64,000 nt of DNA, taken from positions 28,786,890 to 28,850,889 of the forward strand of contig NC_065882.2 in the NCBI RefSeq assembly GCF_932274485.2, given 5' to 3'. Of the stretch, positions 45,680 through 58,020 are shown one piece after another (the first letter of the stretch is position 1; the number at the start of each line of letters is the position of its first letter). The position numbers and the translations under genes were made by a program. Origin of the DNA: Patella vulgata (taxonomy: Eukaryota; Mollusca; Gastropoda; Patellidae). Below the pieces are notes generated by a model. It worked only from the letters and a program-made list of their open reading frames with translations, was not told where the DNA came from and made no database searches.

Positions 45680-47664
45680 ACGCCCACATTTTCTTATGGA
45701 CGCCCATGTAAACACTCTACAGGTCACAAACTTGAAATATGGGTTTATTACCCTAAGATCTCGATTACTTTCGATATTGGCATGTATCGGACTGTAAATT
45801 CATGGATTATGGCCCCTGATGTACGAAAAATCACAATTTTTATCCGATTTGGTTTAAACTTGAAATGTATGATTATAACCCACAGATCTCGGTTCCTGTC
45901 GATATTCGCGCATATCGGACCATAACTGCCTGAATTATGACCCCTGATTGTACGAAAAATCGCGTTTTTAGCTTGTGGACCCCATAGAGGTCACAATTTT
46001 TATCCGTTTTAACAAATCGTTACAATATATCACCGTTACACCCTAATGGTGGTTAAGTCCGAATTTCGTAAAAATCGGACAGAAACTGACGGACAAAATG
46101 GCCGCCCCTCGTTCGCAAATCGTGTCAAAATATTGTATATCAGGGTTGTGGACCCTCTGGAGGTCACAATTTTCATCTGATTTTGATGAAACCTGAAATG
46201 CATGTTTATAACCCAAATATGTCTTTTTTCGTACATATAGAATCATAACTTCCTGAATTATGGCCCCTGATTGTACGGAAAATCGCGTTTTTAGCTTGTA
46301 GTCCCTCTAGAGGTCACATGCAATTATTATCCGATTTAAAAAAAAACGTTCGAATATATCACCGTTACACCCTAACTTCCTGAATTATGGCCCCTGATTG
46401 TACGGAAAATCGCGTTTTTAGCTTGTAGTCCCTCTAGAGGTCACCTGCAATTATTATCCGATTTAAAAAAAAACGTTCGAATATATCACCGTTACACCCT
46501 AAGGATGGTTGAGTTCGAATTTCATGAAAATCAGACCACAACTGACCAGTACGCAAATAGTGTAAACATCTGGTATATCAAAGTTGTGGACCCTCTAGAG
46601 GCCACAATTTTGATCCGATTTTGACGAAACTTGATATGAAAGTTTATAACCCACAGATCTCGGTTCCTTTCATTATTCACGCATATCGGATCGTAACTTC
46701 CTGAATTATGGCCTCTGATTTTACGCAAAATCGCGTTTTTAGCTTGTTGTCCCTCTAGAGGTCACAATTGTTATTCGATTTAAAAATAATACCGTTCGAA
46801 TATATCACTGTTATACCGTAATGTTTGTTGAGTTCGAATTTTGTGAAAATCGGACCGAAACTGCCGGACAAAATTGCCGCCCCTCGTACTCAAATAGTGT
46901 AAACATCTGGTAAATCAAGGTTGTGGAGGTCACAATTTCGATCTGATTTCGATGAAACTTGAAATACATGTTTATAACCCAAAGATATTGGTTCCTTTCG
47001 ATATTCGCGCATATCGGATCGTAACTTCCTGAATTATGACCCTTGATTGAGAAAAAAATTGCGTGGTCTATTTAGAGGTCACAATTTTTATCCGATTTAA
47101 AAAAAAAACGTGTGGATATGTCACCATCTTGGTTCCTTTTGATAATCGCGGATACCCCAACTTAACTTCCTGGATTATGGCCCCTGATTGTTCGAAAAAT
47201 CGCATTTTTAGCTTGGGGATTCGCTAGATGTCCTATTTTTTTCCGATTTTAAAATAAAACGTTTAAATACATCACCATTCCACCATAATGAAGGTTGAAT
47301 TCGTATTTCGGGGAAATCGAAATGAAACTGCCGGACAAAATGGCCGCTCTTTGTACGCAAATTGTATAGAAGTGTGTAATACGAAGGTTGTGCACCCTCT
47401 AGAGGTCACAAATTGTATATAAGTGTGTAATACGAAGGTTGTGCACCCTCTAGAGGTCACAATTTTTATCCGATTTTGATGAAACTTAAAACATATCTTT
47501 ATATCCCACAGATCTCTATCCCTTTTGATATTTGCACATTTCAGGCAATAACTTTCTAGATTATTGCCTCTGATTGTACAAAAAATCACGTTTGTTTTTA
47601 GCTTGTTCTCTATCCATCTCTTGCAAAATGTGGGCGCATCCTGCCTGACAGCCGCTGGTTAAAT
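45680..47664 (+). repeat. Array of GAGGTCACAATTTTTATCCG repeat units (about 2 kb)
   Basis: A compound unit of roughly 330 bases made of two related halves: GTGGACCCTCTAGAGGTCAC, TTTTTATCCGATTTTGATGA, GTTTATAACCCACAGATCTC, GATATTCGCGCATATCGGA, CTTCCTGAATTATGGCCCCT, AAAATCGCGTTTTTAGCTTG, then a second GAGGTCAC, ATATATCACCGTTACACCC and GACAAAATGGCCGCCCCTCG. Around six compound units are present. The right end reads TGTGGGCGCATCCTGCCTGA, then CAGCCGCTGG, identical in style to the end of the related element at 54031-54794. Open minus-strand frames in several units come from the repeat itself. Confidence 0.85.
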
Positions 47665-50600
47665 AATTATTCTTTAGTTTCTGAGAGAATGGTTTGGTTA
47701 AAAGTATTTTTCATAAGAGGGGGTTCAAAGGCAAGAAAATGAGAGTTTTAACCTCCTACGCATTTAAGGGTAGTATTACTCTCTTGAAGTCAGAGCTTTG
47801 GACATCGCGATTATGTCATCCTGTAAAAAAGACTAATATAATTCAAAGTCATCTGGAAAAAATTGTTATCATACGCTCCACCGAATACTAACTCTTGTCA
47901 TTTTTCTTTACCATTTGCTTTTACATTCGCGTTAAAATATTTCACGAGTTATGATGTGTCATTTAAAACTTGACAAGATTACCGGAAAGGAAAAAATATA
48001 TTAAATACTTTATTAGAATGTTGTTAAAATGTAGGGGTTTTTGTGGGTCCGTTTCTACACAAAAAAAGTCAAAATAATACTTTAAGAAAATGAGTATTTA
48101 AAGTAAAACACGAGAGAGCAACAATATCTTCTCTCGGCATTCTTTTAAAGATTCGACTTATTGAATCATAATTTATATTCTCCAAAAAGAGTACTAGAGT
48201 TTCATGAATTCAAATGCAAAAGTACAACCACGCGTGCTTGTAAGACTAAGCATACACTGTATGGTGCACGAACCCACCCTACTCATAGCTAACCCAAGCA
48301 ATACGCACAATAAATTTGAATTAAGATAAATGTTTTAAAAATTATTTGACCAACTAAGTGTCGAATCCCGAGCAAAAATGCTTTTAAATCAAATCTGTTG
48401 TTCACACTTTGCAGAAAATAATCCGTTAAATAAATACAATAGCCTGGTTTGTCATAAACAATATTGTTTTAATTGCTCTTAAAAGATCCCTAGCCAATTC
48501 TTACAGTGACTGCCGTATATTGTGCCGTTTCTTATTTCATTATGATTCCAGTTTTATCGCTATATTCACCTACTTTGGTCTTATAGAATTATATAACTGC
48601 TGTATATTGAAAGTCAGAAAGATGGCATTTGATGACCTGTTTTATAGAATTGTATTATCTACAATCATATGCGGCACTGTAAAGGAAGGTCCACCCTTTA
48701 TACTGTTGAAGTTGTGTAATTTACATTGGAGACTACATCAAAGTATTTTATTAGCTTAATTTTACTGGTGTGTTGGTGAATTTTGTTCTGTGTTCATTTA
48801 TTTATGAATACATTTTCTCTTTATCCTCGACTAAAAGTCCTTTCATATTAGTTTCATCTGTCATTAGGCTCCCAAAAGCAGCAATAAAATAACTAGTGAA
48901 CAATCAGTTAACTTAAAATAGCACTGAATTCCACTACGATGTCAAGGAAGCAAATTAATCTGGAATCAAACATCGTCAGTTATAAATATTGCATCAAAGG
49001 CTTTCAAAAAACGCTTTCTACCGTTTACTAATACAAATGGTCAAACAATAACGGTAGGTCACAGCAGTATCTTATGTGGGTTAACGACTTGTCTCTTTGA
49101 TTAGGTATGCAAAAACTTTATTGTGCGTGCTCAAGAATGTAGAAAGGGCAGTATGTCAAGATTATCAAAAGATATTATAAAACAATAGTATTGTTGCTTA
49201 CCTATATAAAGCTAAGATGCAAAACTAAATGCTTTCCAAAAATCAACCTAAAAGGCTATAAGTTCCTGTAATATTCCTCTTTTAGAAAAACTACATGTAC
49301 TTCCTATAAGTTGATCTCTATAATTTAGACAGCATCTATTAATAATATTAATATTAGTAATACACATAATATACTTGCTATGAGTTGGCGGTTGGCGCCT
49401 AGAAGAAGAACTTTTAGTCGTCCCCCACGCGATGGACCTTTTTAAGTTGAAATATAATAACCACACTTTATTGAATATAATCTTCGGCTCATAATAATTA
49501 GAATCGATAATGAAATTATTATGAGACATACGTCATACATCTCAATAGGTGTTAAACGTCCAAAAGCAAAGCAATTTATTATTAATGAGCTGATGGCGAT
49601 CAGATTGATTGGAAAGCTAATTTTCTCAAACTGCCTATAGGAAATAATAGCTAGCAGCTAATTCCCTTTAATCTACAAATTAGTTGTTGTTCGTGTTTCT
49701 TTGCAAACAATATACCTTTAGTTGTTGTTACTATCATCATATAATACTACATTACAAGATCGATTAGTACCTCTTTTTCAAAAGGGGGTGTTGAGTAGGA
49801 ACACTTCATGCGCTATTGTTGGTATCTTTACAACGACAGGTGGCTTTAAATATAAGGCTTGACTCTATAATAATATAAATATGTAACACAGATACACTTT
49901 TAAGGTAACACATTCCTAGGACAACAACGTTAATTATAGTAACATTGAGGAAAATACGAATATATTCTGAGAAATACAGTGCGAAACTAAACTAATTATG
50001 GATTGGTTAAATGCTATTGAAATGGGAAACTCAAACTGCCACAACCTTCAATAACATTAAACTAGAATGTATCTTAAAATATCTAGAATTAAATTACATC
50101 TATACTGAGTTTTGCACGAGACCCTACCTTTAATACCAACAGCGATATCAAGAGGAAGATCGATCGTTAAAATCAATTATTACCAGATATTACACTAACT
50201 ATGATATTGTTTATTTTTCCTCGGGACTTACAATTGTAATGTTTTCATGCGACACTAATTTATATGTCACTTTCATATGAGTCTTTTATTTCGCCAAAAA
50301 ATGATAGTTTTTACACTGTGTGAAATCCAAACACATCTTTTATATATGTTTATACTCCAATTACAAACTTCTTGTAAATTCTAGCGTTTTGATATTAACA
50401 TTAATATATTTTGCTGGATTTAATGAGTCTTCGGGTGTCTGGTACGAAACGATATTTAACGATTCTTGCTCCCTACAGAGAATTCAATATTTCGAACTAT
50501 GGAGAGTTGGAAATGTAATCTTAAAGTCTAGCTGCTCTGTGTTACGTTCACAATCTTCGGATACATGGCTGCCGTAGTACACCTTGTCAAAACTATGAAC

Positions 50601-50910
50601 CACGCCGTTTCATCCATTACTAGTACCAATGAGATGTTGTGCGCCTTGGTTTTACCAACATGATAATAGTATGCTGTGATATAAAGAATAACACCATCTT
50701 TTAAATAAGCTGAACAGATTGATATAGGTTTCTTTTTAGTTCCATAAAGCCTCTAAAACGCAGGACCTTTACAAGATGTCGGTGCCAAGTGCCAGCATTG
50801 TAAGCGCTCTTTCAGCAAGAGCTTCCCATTGACCGAACAATCACGCGTTTCTTTGGTCATATGGTTTAAAGTTTCAAAATATATTTATTAGCATGTCTGC
50901 TTAGATGACC
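47665..50910. other. Long non-coding stretch
   Basis: Short open frames (e.g. 48520-48759, 50320-50577) carry no family signature. Nothing else supported. Confidence 0.45.
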
Positions 50911-51201
50911 CAACATTAGCCCATTTAAAGCTTTCGACAGAGTATGCTATAATGAACTTTATCGAAATATAGATGCTTATTTTGGACATTTAATCTTTCT
51001 GGTTACATTTACCATATGTTGGGCACAATATAGCGTGTTACAGCTGCATGTCATAAAAGCTCATTTCATTGGTGTCAGTTCCAGAGTCCGAAGATGGGTG
51101 AAAAACATTTTGAACAAACCGCATATTGATCGGTCCGAATCCTTAATATTCACTGAAAGCAAATTTATTAGGCCAGATAATGCCATAAAAATCACTTCAT
51201 G
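50911..51201 (+). mobile_element. Possible LINE reverse-transcriptase remnant with SINE tail inside
   Basis: A stop-free stretch without ATG encodes FKAFDRVCYNELYRN (the KAFDRV reverse-transcriptase block) at about 50926 and VRRWVKNILNK near 51090. Between them 51010-51073 resembles a SINE 3' end (GGCACAATATAGCGTGTTAC to CTCATTTCATT). Short and degenerate. Confidence 0.35.
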
Positions 51202-52753
51202 CTGATATTCAAAAAATTATATTTTGGATTTAAATTTCTATTTGCTTATGAGGTATGTTTGGGGGTGGTAGGAAAGAGGATGGTTCGTTAATTTATTTTC
51301 AACAGTGAAATTCGAATCTTGGGATTATAGAACACCACTATGGACCTTATAATATATGACACTACCCATTTCAACCATTCTTGGTTACTTGGTGTATATA
51401 AAAGACCAAATCGGTGTCATGATGGCAATGCACTAATTGTATAGTAGTTAATAAAAGGGGTTCAAATAAGAACAGGAAGTAGGCCGTGGACTGGGCACGA
51501 TTATATGGCTTAGATCTTTACTGTCGCTAAAAGACCAGAGGGGGCCTTTCCGATTTTTTAAATTGATAGATACAGCAAAAATGATGTTAACCAGCACTTT
51601 TCACATGTGGCAGTCAGTGTGTATAATATTTATAAAATTATCTGAATAAGAATTATATTTTTTCTCGTCATAACACGAAGCTGCTACGCGGTCAAGTAAT
51701 TGACGAATGAAAATCGTTGGATCATGGCACGTGATCATTGTTGATAAACAAAACCACGATCTGGTCAACTGAACTTATCTTGTTTTACGTGTGTTTATTG
51801 ATAGTTTGGGCTTTGTGGAAACGCTATTTCAACAAGGATTGGCACGAAATTGATGCAGGGTAATCGGGCACACCTATATCTTTAGAAATGTTGAATTTGA
51901 GCTTCAAGCTCAGTGCAAATTGCGTCATATGTATCGTCATGTTAATTCATCCTGTTTTCAATAATTATGGGGGGAGGTCTGGTGACAACTGGCCCAGAGC
52001 TACAAATCATTATTTATTTTCCATTGTTTTTACTCAGCTGAGAATTCATTCATATTTCGACCGCCTTTTACTAGCTTGAATCTGAATATTGGGGGGGGGG
52101 GGGGATTTCTGATGGATAATTTCTTGACAGTCTTTCTAGTAGATCTAATGAATGATGGTTATATTTCTGCTAAGGTACACTAAATGTGACTAAATTCTTA
52201 ACTGAGTAACCACATTTTTGTGGCCCCAACCTGTGAGTCCCCAAACTATCATTTCCATCAGGCCATAATTGTATGTACATTAGACCTCTATGCTAAAATT
52301 TCATTCCTCATAAGTGCGGGCATGGCAAACGAACATAGATCGAAGAATGTTCGACTAACTGCAGGTTATTTGTACATGTCTATGTTTGATATGCAAAACA
52401 ATGCTACATACAGCAATTGACATCCTCTAAAGCCAATGCACAATAATAAGACAAAAATATTATTAATTTTGTATTTATTAACAAGTCCAACTGGGAGATA
52501 AATTAAGAAAAAAAAACAGTGATAACAATAACAATGCATAATAGTATGTTTGAAAGATCTCAAATTATTTGCGACAGCAAAATTCAATTAAGAACTCATT
52601 TGTTAAAAAAATCTTTTGTAAAATAAAATTGAATAGACATTATATAGTTTATTGCTCTTAAAAGCACTTTGAGCATGCTTATGGATGATTTTGCGCCCAA
52701 GAACTGGACAGTTATTATTATTGCATGTTCATATTGTTCAATCAGGAAGCTTA
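51202..52753. other. Non-coding stretch
   Basis: Nothing supported; G run at 52091-52104. Confidence 0.5.
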
Positions 52754-53700
52754 TCAATATTCATCAATATCATCATCTGATAAATCATCAGCATTAATTT
52801 CTGTTGTTGTAACCATAGTATTATTGCAGTCCCTACATCCACAAAGATTGGTGCGTGAGAGATTTTCAAGTCTACATGAGCATCTTTCGGAGTGACAGTT
52901 AGTTTTTGCAATTACAATGTACATATTTTAAAATATTCCCTGGCGCTGGATCAAGTGTCATTCATTTTATTGAAATGTCATGATGAGTTGTATTCCACCC
53001 ATGCTCGGATGGGATTGGAGGGGTAATAACATTTTTCATAGAATGCCTATGGATTGAAGCCCGATATTACTTTTCTCAACTTTCTGTCTATACAAATCCC
53101 AAACAAATTCTTCTAATGTGATATGAGGGTTTCATCGAAGATGAAACTACTTCCAAGTTTTATGTAGGCCTGAACGTATTACTGATTACTAATCATTACT
53201 TTATAAGACTTTTTTATGGAAACAACTTTTTGAATGTATGAAGTCTATCCAAGGCTAATGAAATTTCACACCCAAGTGACTCAAACACTTTTAATAAAGA
53301 TGTTATTCGACTTTTATTTTTTTGTCCGGATGTAAAATATTGAATTTGAAACAATGTTCACAATAACGGAAAGTAAAATGATTGCTACATATGTATCAAG
53401 GCTTTTCATGACTGCATCTGTAAACATCGGAGTAGAAGCACGGTTAGCATGACGAATAAGTCTGGTGTCTGCCTCTTCATGATCGGGGTATAATTCAGGA
53501 ACATTCTCTATATTTAGGACATCATTATAACTATTATCAGCACTAAATTTGGTACATTAATTTCTATGGGTAACATACTGATTAATTATACCTGGTGTAG
53601 AAGGCTCTATAGCTTGCCAGGGGCCTCATTGTTTGCTCCATTATTACTAAGAAAACTTCACCACTGCTGTGGAATGTTTTGGTCCATACTGTAAATTTTG
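52754..53700 (-). pseudogene. Remains of a HEEADTR/CNCK-type invertebrate protein gene
   Basis: On the minus strand, the 5' part near 53520-53455 encodes YPDHEEADTRLIRHANRAS and the 3' part ends with YVHCNCKN, CHSERCSCRLENLSRTN and LCGCRDCNN (about 52935-52820), then an acidic tail DDLSDDDIDEY before a stop at 52754-52756. From memory, an uncharacterised family in invertebrate genomes combines HEEADTR near the start of a PIN/FEN-like region with a C-terminal cysteine-rich CxCK...CxCxxC segment. Here both ends occur in the right order, but the middle is full of stops and frame changes, so it is a pseudogene. The function of the family is unknown to me. The upstream two thirds is duplicated at 60791-61460. 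Confidence 0.6.
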
Positions 53701-54843
53701 ACACCTTTATTAGCTCGTCTACTGCGCTCGACATTCTTGATGCTTATAACTGGGTACTGATCCGCAACAAAATCAACTTGAGTTACATTGTGGTAGAAGA
53801 TGTGACGAGTTGAGGGACTATTTTGGGTTTTGCTGGTGCGGCCCCTTTCAAGACTCTCTTTTCCATACGTCAGACCTATTGCTTATTTCAGGAGCCAGAA
53901 TATCTCAAGAGTGGTAACCATGGATCTCCAATGCTTCTTCTATTGAGCCTACAAAAAGTTAAAAAAAATAAAAGCCCACCTATGAATAACGTTTATATTT
54001 TTGAAAAAATAAATGCATGATCTAATTTTCATGTGGACGTATCATGCCGTCGCCCCTGTCCGTCCGTCCGTCCGCCCACAATTTGTTTGTGGACACTCTA
54101 CAGGTCACAATTCTTACCCGATTTAACGAAACTTGAAATATAGGTGTATCTCCAAAAGATCTCGGCTGCTTTCGATATAGGCATGTATCGGATCGAAACT
54201 TCATGGATTATGGCCCCTGTTTGTACGAAAACTCACGTTTTTGGCTTGTGGACCCTATAGAGGTCACAATTTTTATCCGATTTTGTTGTATCTTGAAATG
54301 TAAGTTTATAACCCAAAGATCTCGATTCCTGTCGATATTCGCGCATATCGGACCGTAACTTCCTGAATTAAGGCCCCTGATTGTACGAAAAATCGCGTTT
54401 TTAGCTTGTGGACACTATAGAGGTCATAATTTTTATCCGATTTAAAAAAACGTATTATTATATCACCGTTACACCCCAAGGGCGACTGAGTTCGAATTTC
54501 GTGAAAATCGGCCCAAAACTGACAGACAAAATGACCGCCCCTCGTTCTCAAATAGCTTAAAAATATGGTATATCAAGGTTGTGGACTCTATAGAGGTCAC
54601 AATTTTTATCCGATTTTGTTGAAACTTGAAATGTAAGTTTATAACCCAAAGATTTCGGTTCCTTTCGATATTTGGACATGTCGAATTGTAATTTCCTGAA
54701 TTATGGCCCTTGATTGTAGGAAAAATCACTTTCTTTTTAGCTTGTTCTCTGTCCATCTCTCGAAAATGTGGGCGTATTCTGCCTGGCAGCCGCTGGTACA
54801 GTATCTGGTCAATATTGATAAGTTTAGATATTGTGTCAAACAT
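53090..54843 (+). repeat. Segmental duplication block A, copy 1
   Basis: 53091-53760, 53952-54030 and 54794-54843 match 60792-61460, 61461-61542 and 61548-61598 at about 97 per cent by eye. Copy 1 additionally holds 53761-53951 and the repeat element at 54031-54794. Confidence 0.9.
54031..54794 (+). mobile_element. GTCCGTCCG/GAGGTCAC repeat element, single insertion
   Basis: Begins TGTGGACGTATCATGCCGTC with a GTCCGTCCGTCCG tract, contains about two compound units of the repeat seen at 45680-47664, and ends ATGTGGGCGTATTCTGCCTG, then GCAGCCGCTGG. The sister segment at 61541-61550 lacks it (CTAATTTTCA directly followed by ACATTTTACAGTATCTGG), so the boundaries are known to within a few bases. 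The two ends are weakly inverted (ATACGCCCACATTTT read from the right; GTCCGCCCACAATTT on the left). No coding capacity; class unknown. Confidence 0.8.
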
Positions 54844-55330
54844 TTATCTTTTTTTTTTTTAAAACAAGTTTATTTAGAAAAATATAAATACATTCATTTA
54901 TGCATGAAACTATAAACAATGCAATATACAATTTTATATTATAGGATTTAAATATTTACATTTCCTTGAGGGTCAATATCTAATTACATGTATTTACATT
55001 TTCAAAGTTAACGGTTGTATATAAGAAACAATAGTATGGCATAATATACAAAGCAATATATACAATCGGATATATACAACAATAAGTATTAATTAGTAAC
55101 TATAACATTTGACTAGTACATGCCCTTTAAAATATACCGGATGACAGTAATTATACTGTAAGAGATTAAACTCCTGGGAGATGCTCAGGTCGAGGCCCAT
55201 GTTTCTAAAATTAGAGGTGACGTAATCAGATAATTGTGGGATAGCGATATTTCTAGACCACGTGGTGTTAAATTGCGTGAAAACATAGCGGTAAGTATAC
55301 GTTGACAGTGTCGGTATAACCGTTAAAGGG
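54844..55330 (-). mobile_element. Poly(A)-tailed retroposed 3' end, origin unknown
   Basis: The T run at 54851-54862 is preceded, on the minus strand, by CTAAATAAACTTGTTTT, i.e. an AATAAA signal 12-15 bases before an A tail. Upstream on the minus strand a stop-free frame of ~75 codons (about 55330-55100) encodes TVIPTLSTYTYRYVFTQFN and later FKGHVLVKCYSY before a stop. This looks like the 3' end of a retroposed transcript (a processed gene copy or an unfamiliar LINE). I do not recognise the protein. It follows directly after duplicated block A. Confidence 0.45.
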
Positions 55331-55337
55331 GAGGGGT

Positions 55338-55480
55338 TATACGTTCATTCAACACAAACTGAGATACTTGGCGACTAAATAATGCTTAAAATTTATTGTA
55401 CAGGGCTTGAAATTGTAGCGGGGGATCGCTATAACGTCCGTTGACTGAGCGCAGTGGGGTCGAACTCGTACCACTTGTTT
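55338..55480 (-). mobile_element. Degenerate SINE-B fragment
   Basis: ATACGTTCATTCAACACAAA and TACTTGGCGACTAAATAATG parallel the SINE-B 3' part; GCAGTGGGGTCGAACTCG may be a B-box-like piece. Weak. Confidence 0.35.
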
Positions 55481-56160
55481 GTCATTTGGTTACATTCCAA
55501 ATCACATATCTGTTATAATAAGTTAGGGTCGGGTTCATTTCAAAATCGTATTATTAAATATTATTCAACTTGTAAGCAAAACAGATAAATATATGAACTC
55601 TTAACTCTTAATTAACTAATTATATAATTGAACTAGAAGAGAATTTTAAGGTATGGGGATTAGCTGTATTTGAATATAGGTAGGGTTATGTGTAAGCTTT
55701 ATTAAGTGAGCAGACACAACATAGTTTATATATATGGGTAGTATCCTATTAGGTGAGTTTTAGTAACATTATAGCGTCATACAAAATAAGAACTTAAGAA
55801 TGGTAGGCCTATATGCATTAGCTGTGTCTGTAAAAGGGTTTTAGGTAGGCCTGTTTTGGACAGATAAACATCGCAGTTAATGTGGGATATATAATTTGTA
55901 TATGAAACATTAGTTGCAGTGCTAATATACGAAAGCGAAAAAGTATAAGAAGATGCCTATTGGGCCGCATTCCATGGGCACAAATTGTCGTTGCAAAAAT
56001 ATTTTCGTTCCTACAAATCCGGTCTAGAAGAAATTTTGTCAGTGTATAGTTCATATAGAGATATTCGTTTGTTGTAATGTTCTCCAAAAAATTTCATAGT
56101 TCTTCGGTGATATTCTTCTTTGAAATCCGGACTATTTATTGATAGTAAAATTCATAGTGC
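55481..56160. other. Non-coding stretch
   Basis: No feature supported; the minus-strand open frame at 55818-56087 resembles nothing known to me. Confidence 0.45.
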
Positions 56161-56184
56161 GCGAGGTCACTGGACAGAAATCAG

Positions 56185-56280
56185 CGTTGTTCGCCGCGTC
56201 ACGTGACCGTATTTTCCACAATCGACCAATCACGTTATTGTCTACATTCGCGTGTGTTGTTGGTAAACACAAAATGGCGT
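56185..56280 (+). promoter_or_regulatory. Candidate proximal promoter (E-box and CCAAT)
   Basis: CGCGTCACGTGACCG (a perfect TCACGTGA palindrome, USF/TFE-type E-box) at about 56196-56210 and GACCAATCACG (CCAAT box) at about 56224 sit ~100-130 bases upstream of the ATG at 56328. They lie in one of the few CpG-bearing stretches of the window. No TATA box is obvious. Confidence 0.35.
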
Positions 56281-56327
56281 GCTTCACGAGGAACACATTG
56301 CAGTTATACATATAGAAGCTACACGAA

Positions 56328-56652
56328 ATGGCGACAGAGGCTCAATTAACTTGTATTGTTCACTTAGACAGTGTTAATAAGGGAGGTTTCAGAACCCTTT
56401 ACAAACCCAAGGTGAGACAAATGTCGTGAGGTAGCTATAGACTGGTTTGAATTGGATGGAAATGACCAATCTATTGCAGCATTTTTCGATACAAATGGAT
56501 TTATTACGAAAGATATTATATTGAAGATACAGTCAGCAGTGGTTTTGGATTTCACCCAACGTTTTATAGATGTTTTAAGAACAAAACAGTTAAAAGATGC
56601 GAGAAAGAAAGAGAGTGAGAAGGCAGCGTCTACGTTCAGTCCAACCGACTAA
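56328..56652 (+). CDS. Candidate small gene of unknown function, split between two frames
   Basis: The ATG at 56328 (ACGAAATGGCG context) opens MATEAQLTCIVHLDSVNKGG and runs to FRTLYKPKVRQMS before a stop at 56427. A second frame is open from 56416 and continues EVAIDWFELDGNDQSIAAFF, then a lysine-rich helical tail to a stop at 56650-56652. Together they would make about 107 residues with one frame slip near 56420. Alternatively AAG|GTGAGA at 56408-56416 could be a splice donor, with the following open frame fortuitous. AATAAA signals lie downstream at about 56826-56842. I recognise no domain. The promoter-like upstream motifs make this the best host-gene candidate in the window. Confidence 0.4.
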
Positions 56653-57039
56653 AACTGTCACAACATACAGAATTTTACCAAACATTATTTAACAACTGAC
56701 TATTACTATTAGTATATTAATCATTCGACAAAAATAACAATTCACTCATAACATAATATTTTTAAAAACGGTTTCAACAAACCTTCAACAAGATATGACC
56801 ACTTCTATTCCAACTAGTAGAAGTAATAAATAAATGAAATAAAGGTGCATCATATAGGCTACAGACCATAAGTCCAGAAAAATTTGTGAATGAAAGAATT
56901 TTGAATATAACCATCCAAGTCAACCCAGAACATCGCATGCTGTGATTCAAAGGAAAGAGGGGAATACCAATTAATCAAAGTTTTTGATAATCCCTAATTA
57001 AGTCCTTCACACCCCACTGATAAAGTAACATGAGCTGAA

Positions 57040-57282
57040 CATTAATGTCCAGTCGACACAAAGTAGGTCATTTTGGGGTCCAACATATGGTTCCTTTTTA
57101 TTTAAATAATTCGCTTGCGTGTAAGGGTCTGTAGCAGAGGGAGAAAACCCACAAGGTTGAACAAATGACCCTAGTCCTTGTCACGTACTAGCAGAGAATT
57201 GAAACTACGTCACTTGACGCAATGACAGACCTTATGATTTCATGTGTACATGTTAAACCATTTGCCACCCACCCTCCATATT
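57040..57282 (-). mobile_element. SINE-B copy, minus strand, old
   Basis: The plus strand reads GTCCAGTCGACACAAAGTAG, AATAATTCGCTTGCGTGTAA, GAGAAAACCCACAAGGTTGA, CTTGTCACGTACTAGCAGAG and TTAAACCATTTGCCACCCAC, the reversed SINE-B order, with many substitutions. Confidence 0.8.
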
Positions 57283-57479
57283 AAATAGATGTCTTTGTAA
57301 ATTATGTATGTTACAGTTATACAGTGTATTAAGTATAAATGTCTACAGTGAATTTATATTTATGTATTAAATAAATGTATATGACAATATTATCTATTAA
57401 GAAATATTGGTATTTATATTATGCAATATTTATATTAATAAATATCGTTTGATACATAATATATCAAAATTCAAATGTT

Positions 57480-57600
57480 CTTTTTGGCCATTATGACCTA
57501 ATGTTTTGGCCGTTATGTAGTTATGACCAAAATGTTTGACCGTTATGACCAAATACTTGAGCCATTTTGGTTTAGGGCCTTTATGTCCATAACCCCTACT
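57480..57600 (+). repeat. Minisatellite of GGCCGTTATGACCAAAATGTTT-like units
   Basis: About five degenerate units: GGCCATTATGACCTAATGTT, GGCCGTTATGTAGTTATGAC, GACCGTTATGACCAAATACT, GAGCCATTTTGG and GGCCTTTATGTCC. Confidence 0.65.
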
Positions 57601-58020
57601 ACTAGGCCTAGTACTTCAACAACTTTAAAGCTTAAAAGTGTGTCTCATTCACCCCCACTCCTTCATTAATCTCACCAAAGGAATCACATCATGGTGCAGT
57701 ACTTGTTACTACTTGATCAGAGTTGAAGAAGTCAGTTTTATCAGAGATCTGTATAATTTGCAAGAAAAAATCCAAGTATGTTCGAGCGGGGGCCACACAA
57801 AAGAGGGACAATTTAATCCCATGCGAAATAAAAATAGCATTTTTATTATTTTATTTAAAGCCCCAATAACACTTTTGCTGTTTTGATAAGTCCAGTGAAA
57901 CAAATACCGGTAGCCTTATTCTAACTACTAAATGAGTTAGTGTCTTACTCTTAGTGTAAATCCTCCATTAAATTGTATTTTATTTATCTTAGGTGATCAA
58001 AAATATTTTTCGAATCAAGA
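57601..58020. other. Non-coding stretch, nothing recognised
   Basis: No supported feature. Confidence 0.45.

Noticed and set aside
45680-47664. Regularly spaced repeats that could suggest a CRISPR array
   Set aside because: Units are ~330 bases, diverged, and without conserved short repeats separating unique spacers; the genome is eukaryotic.
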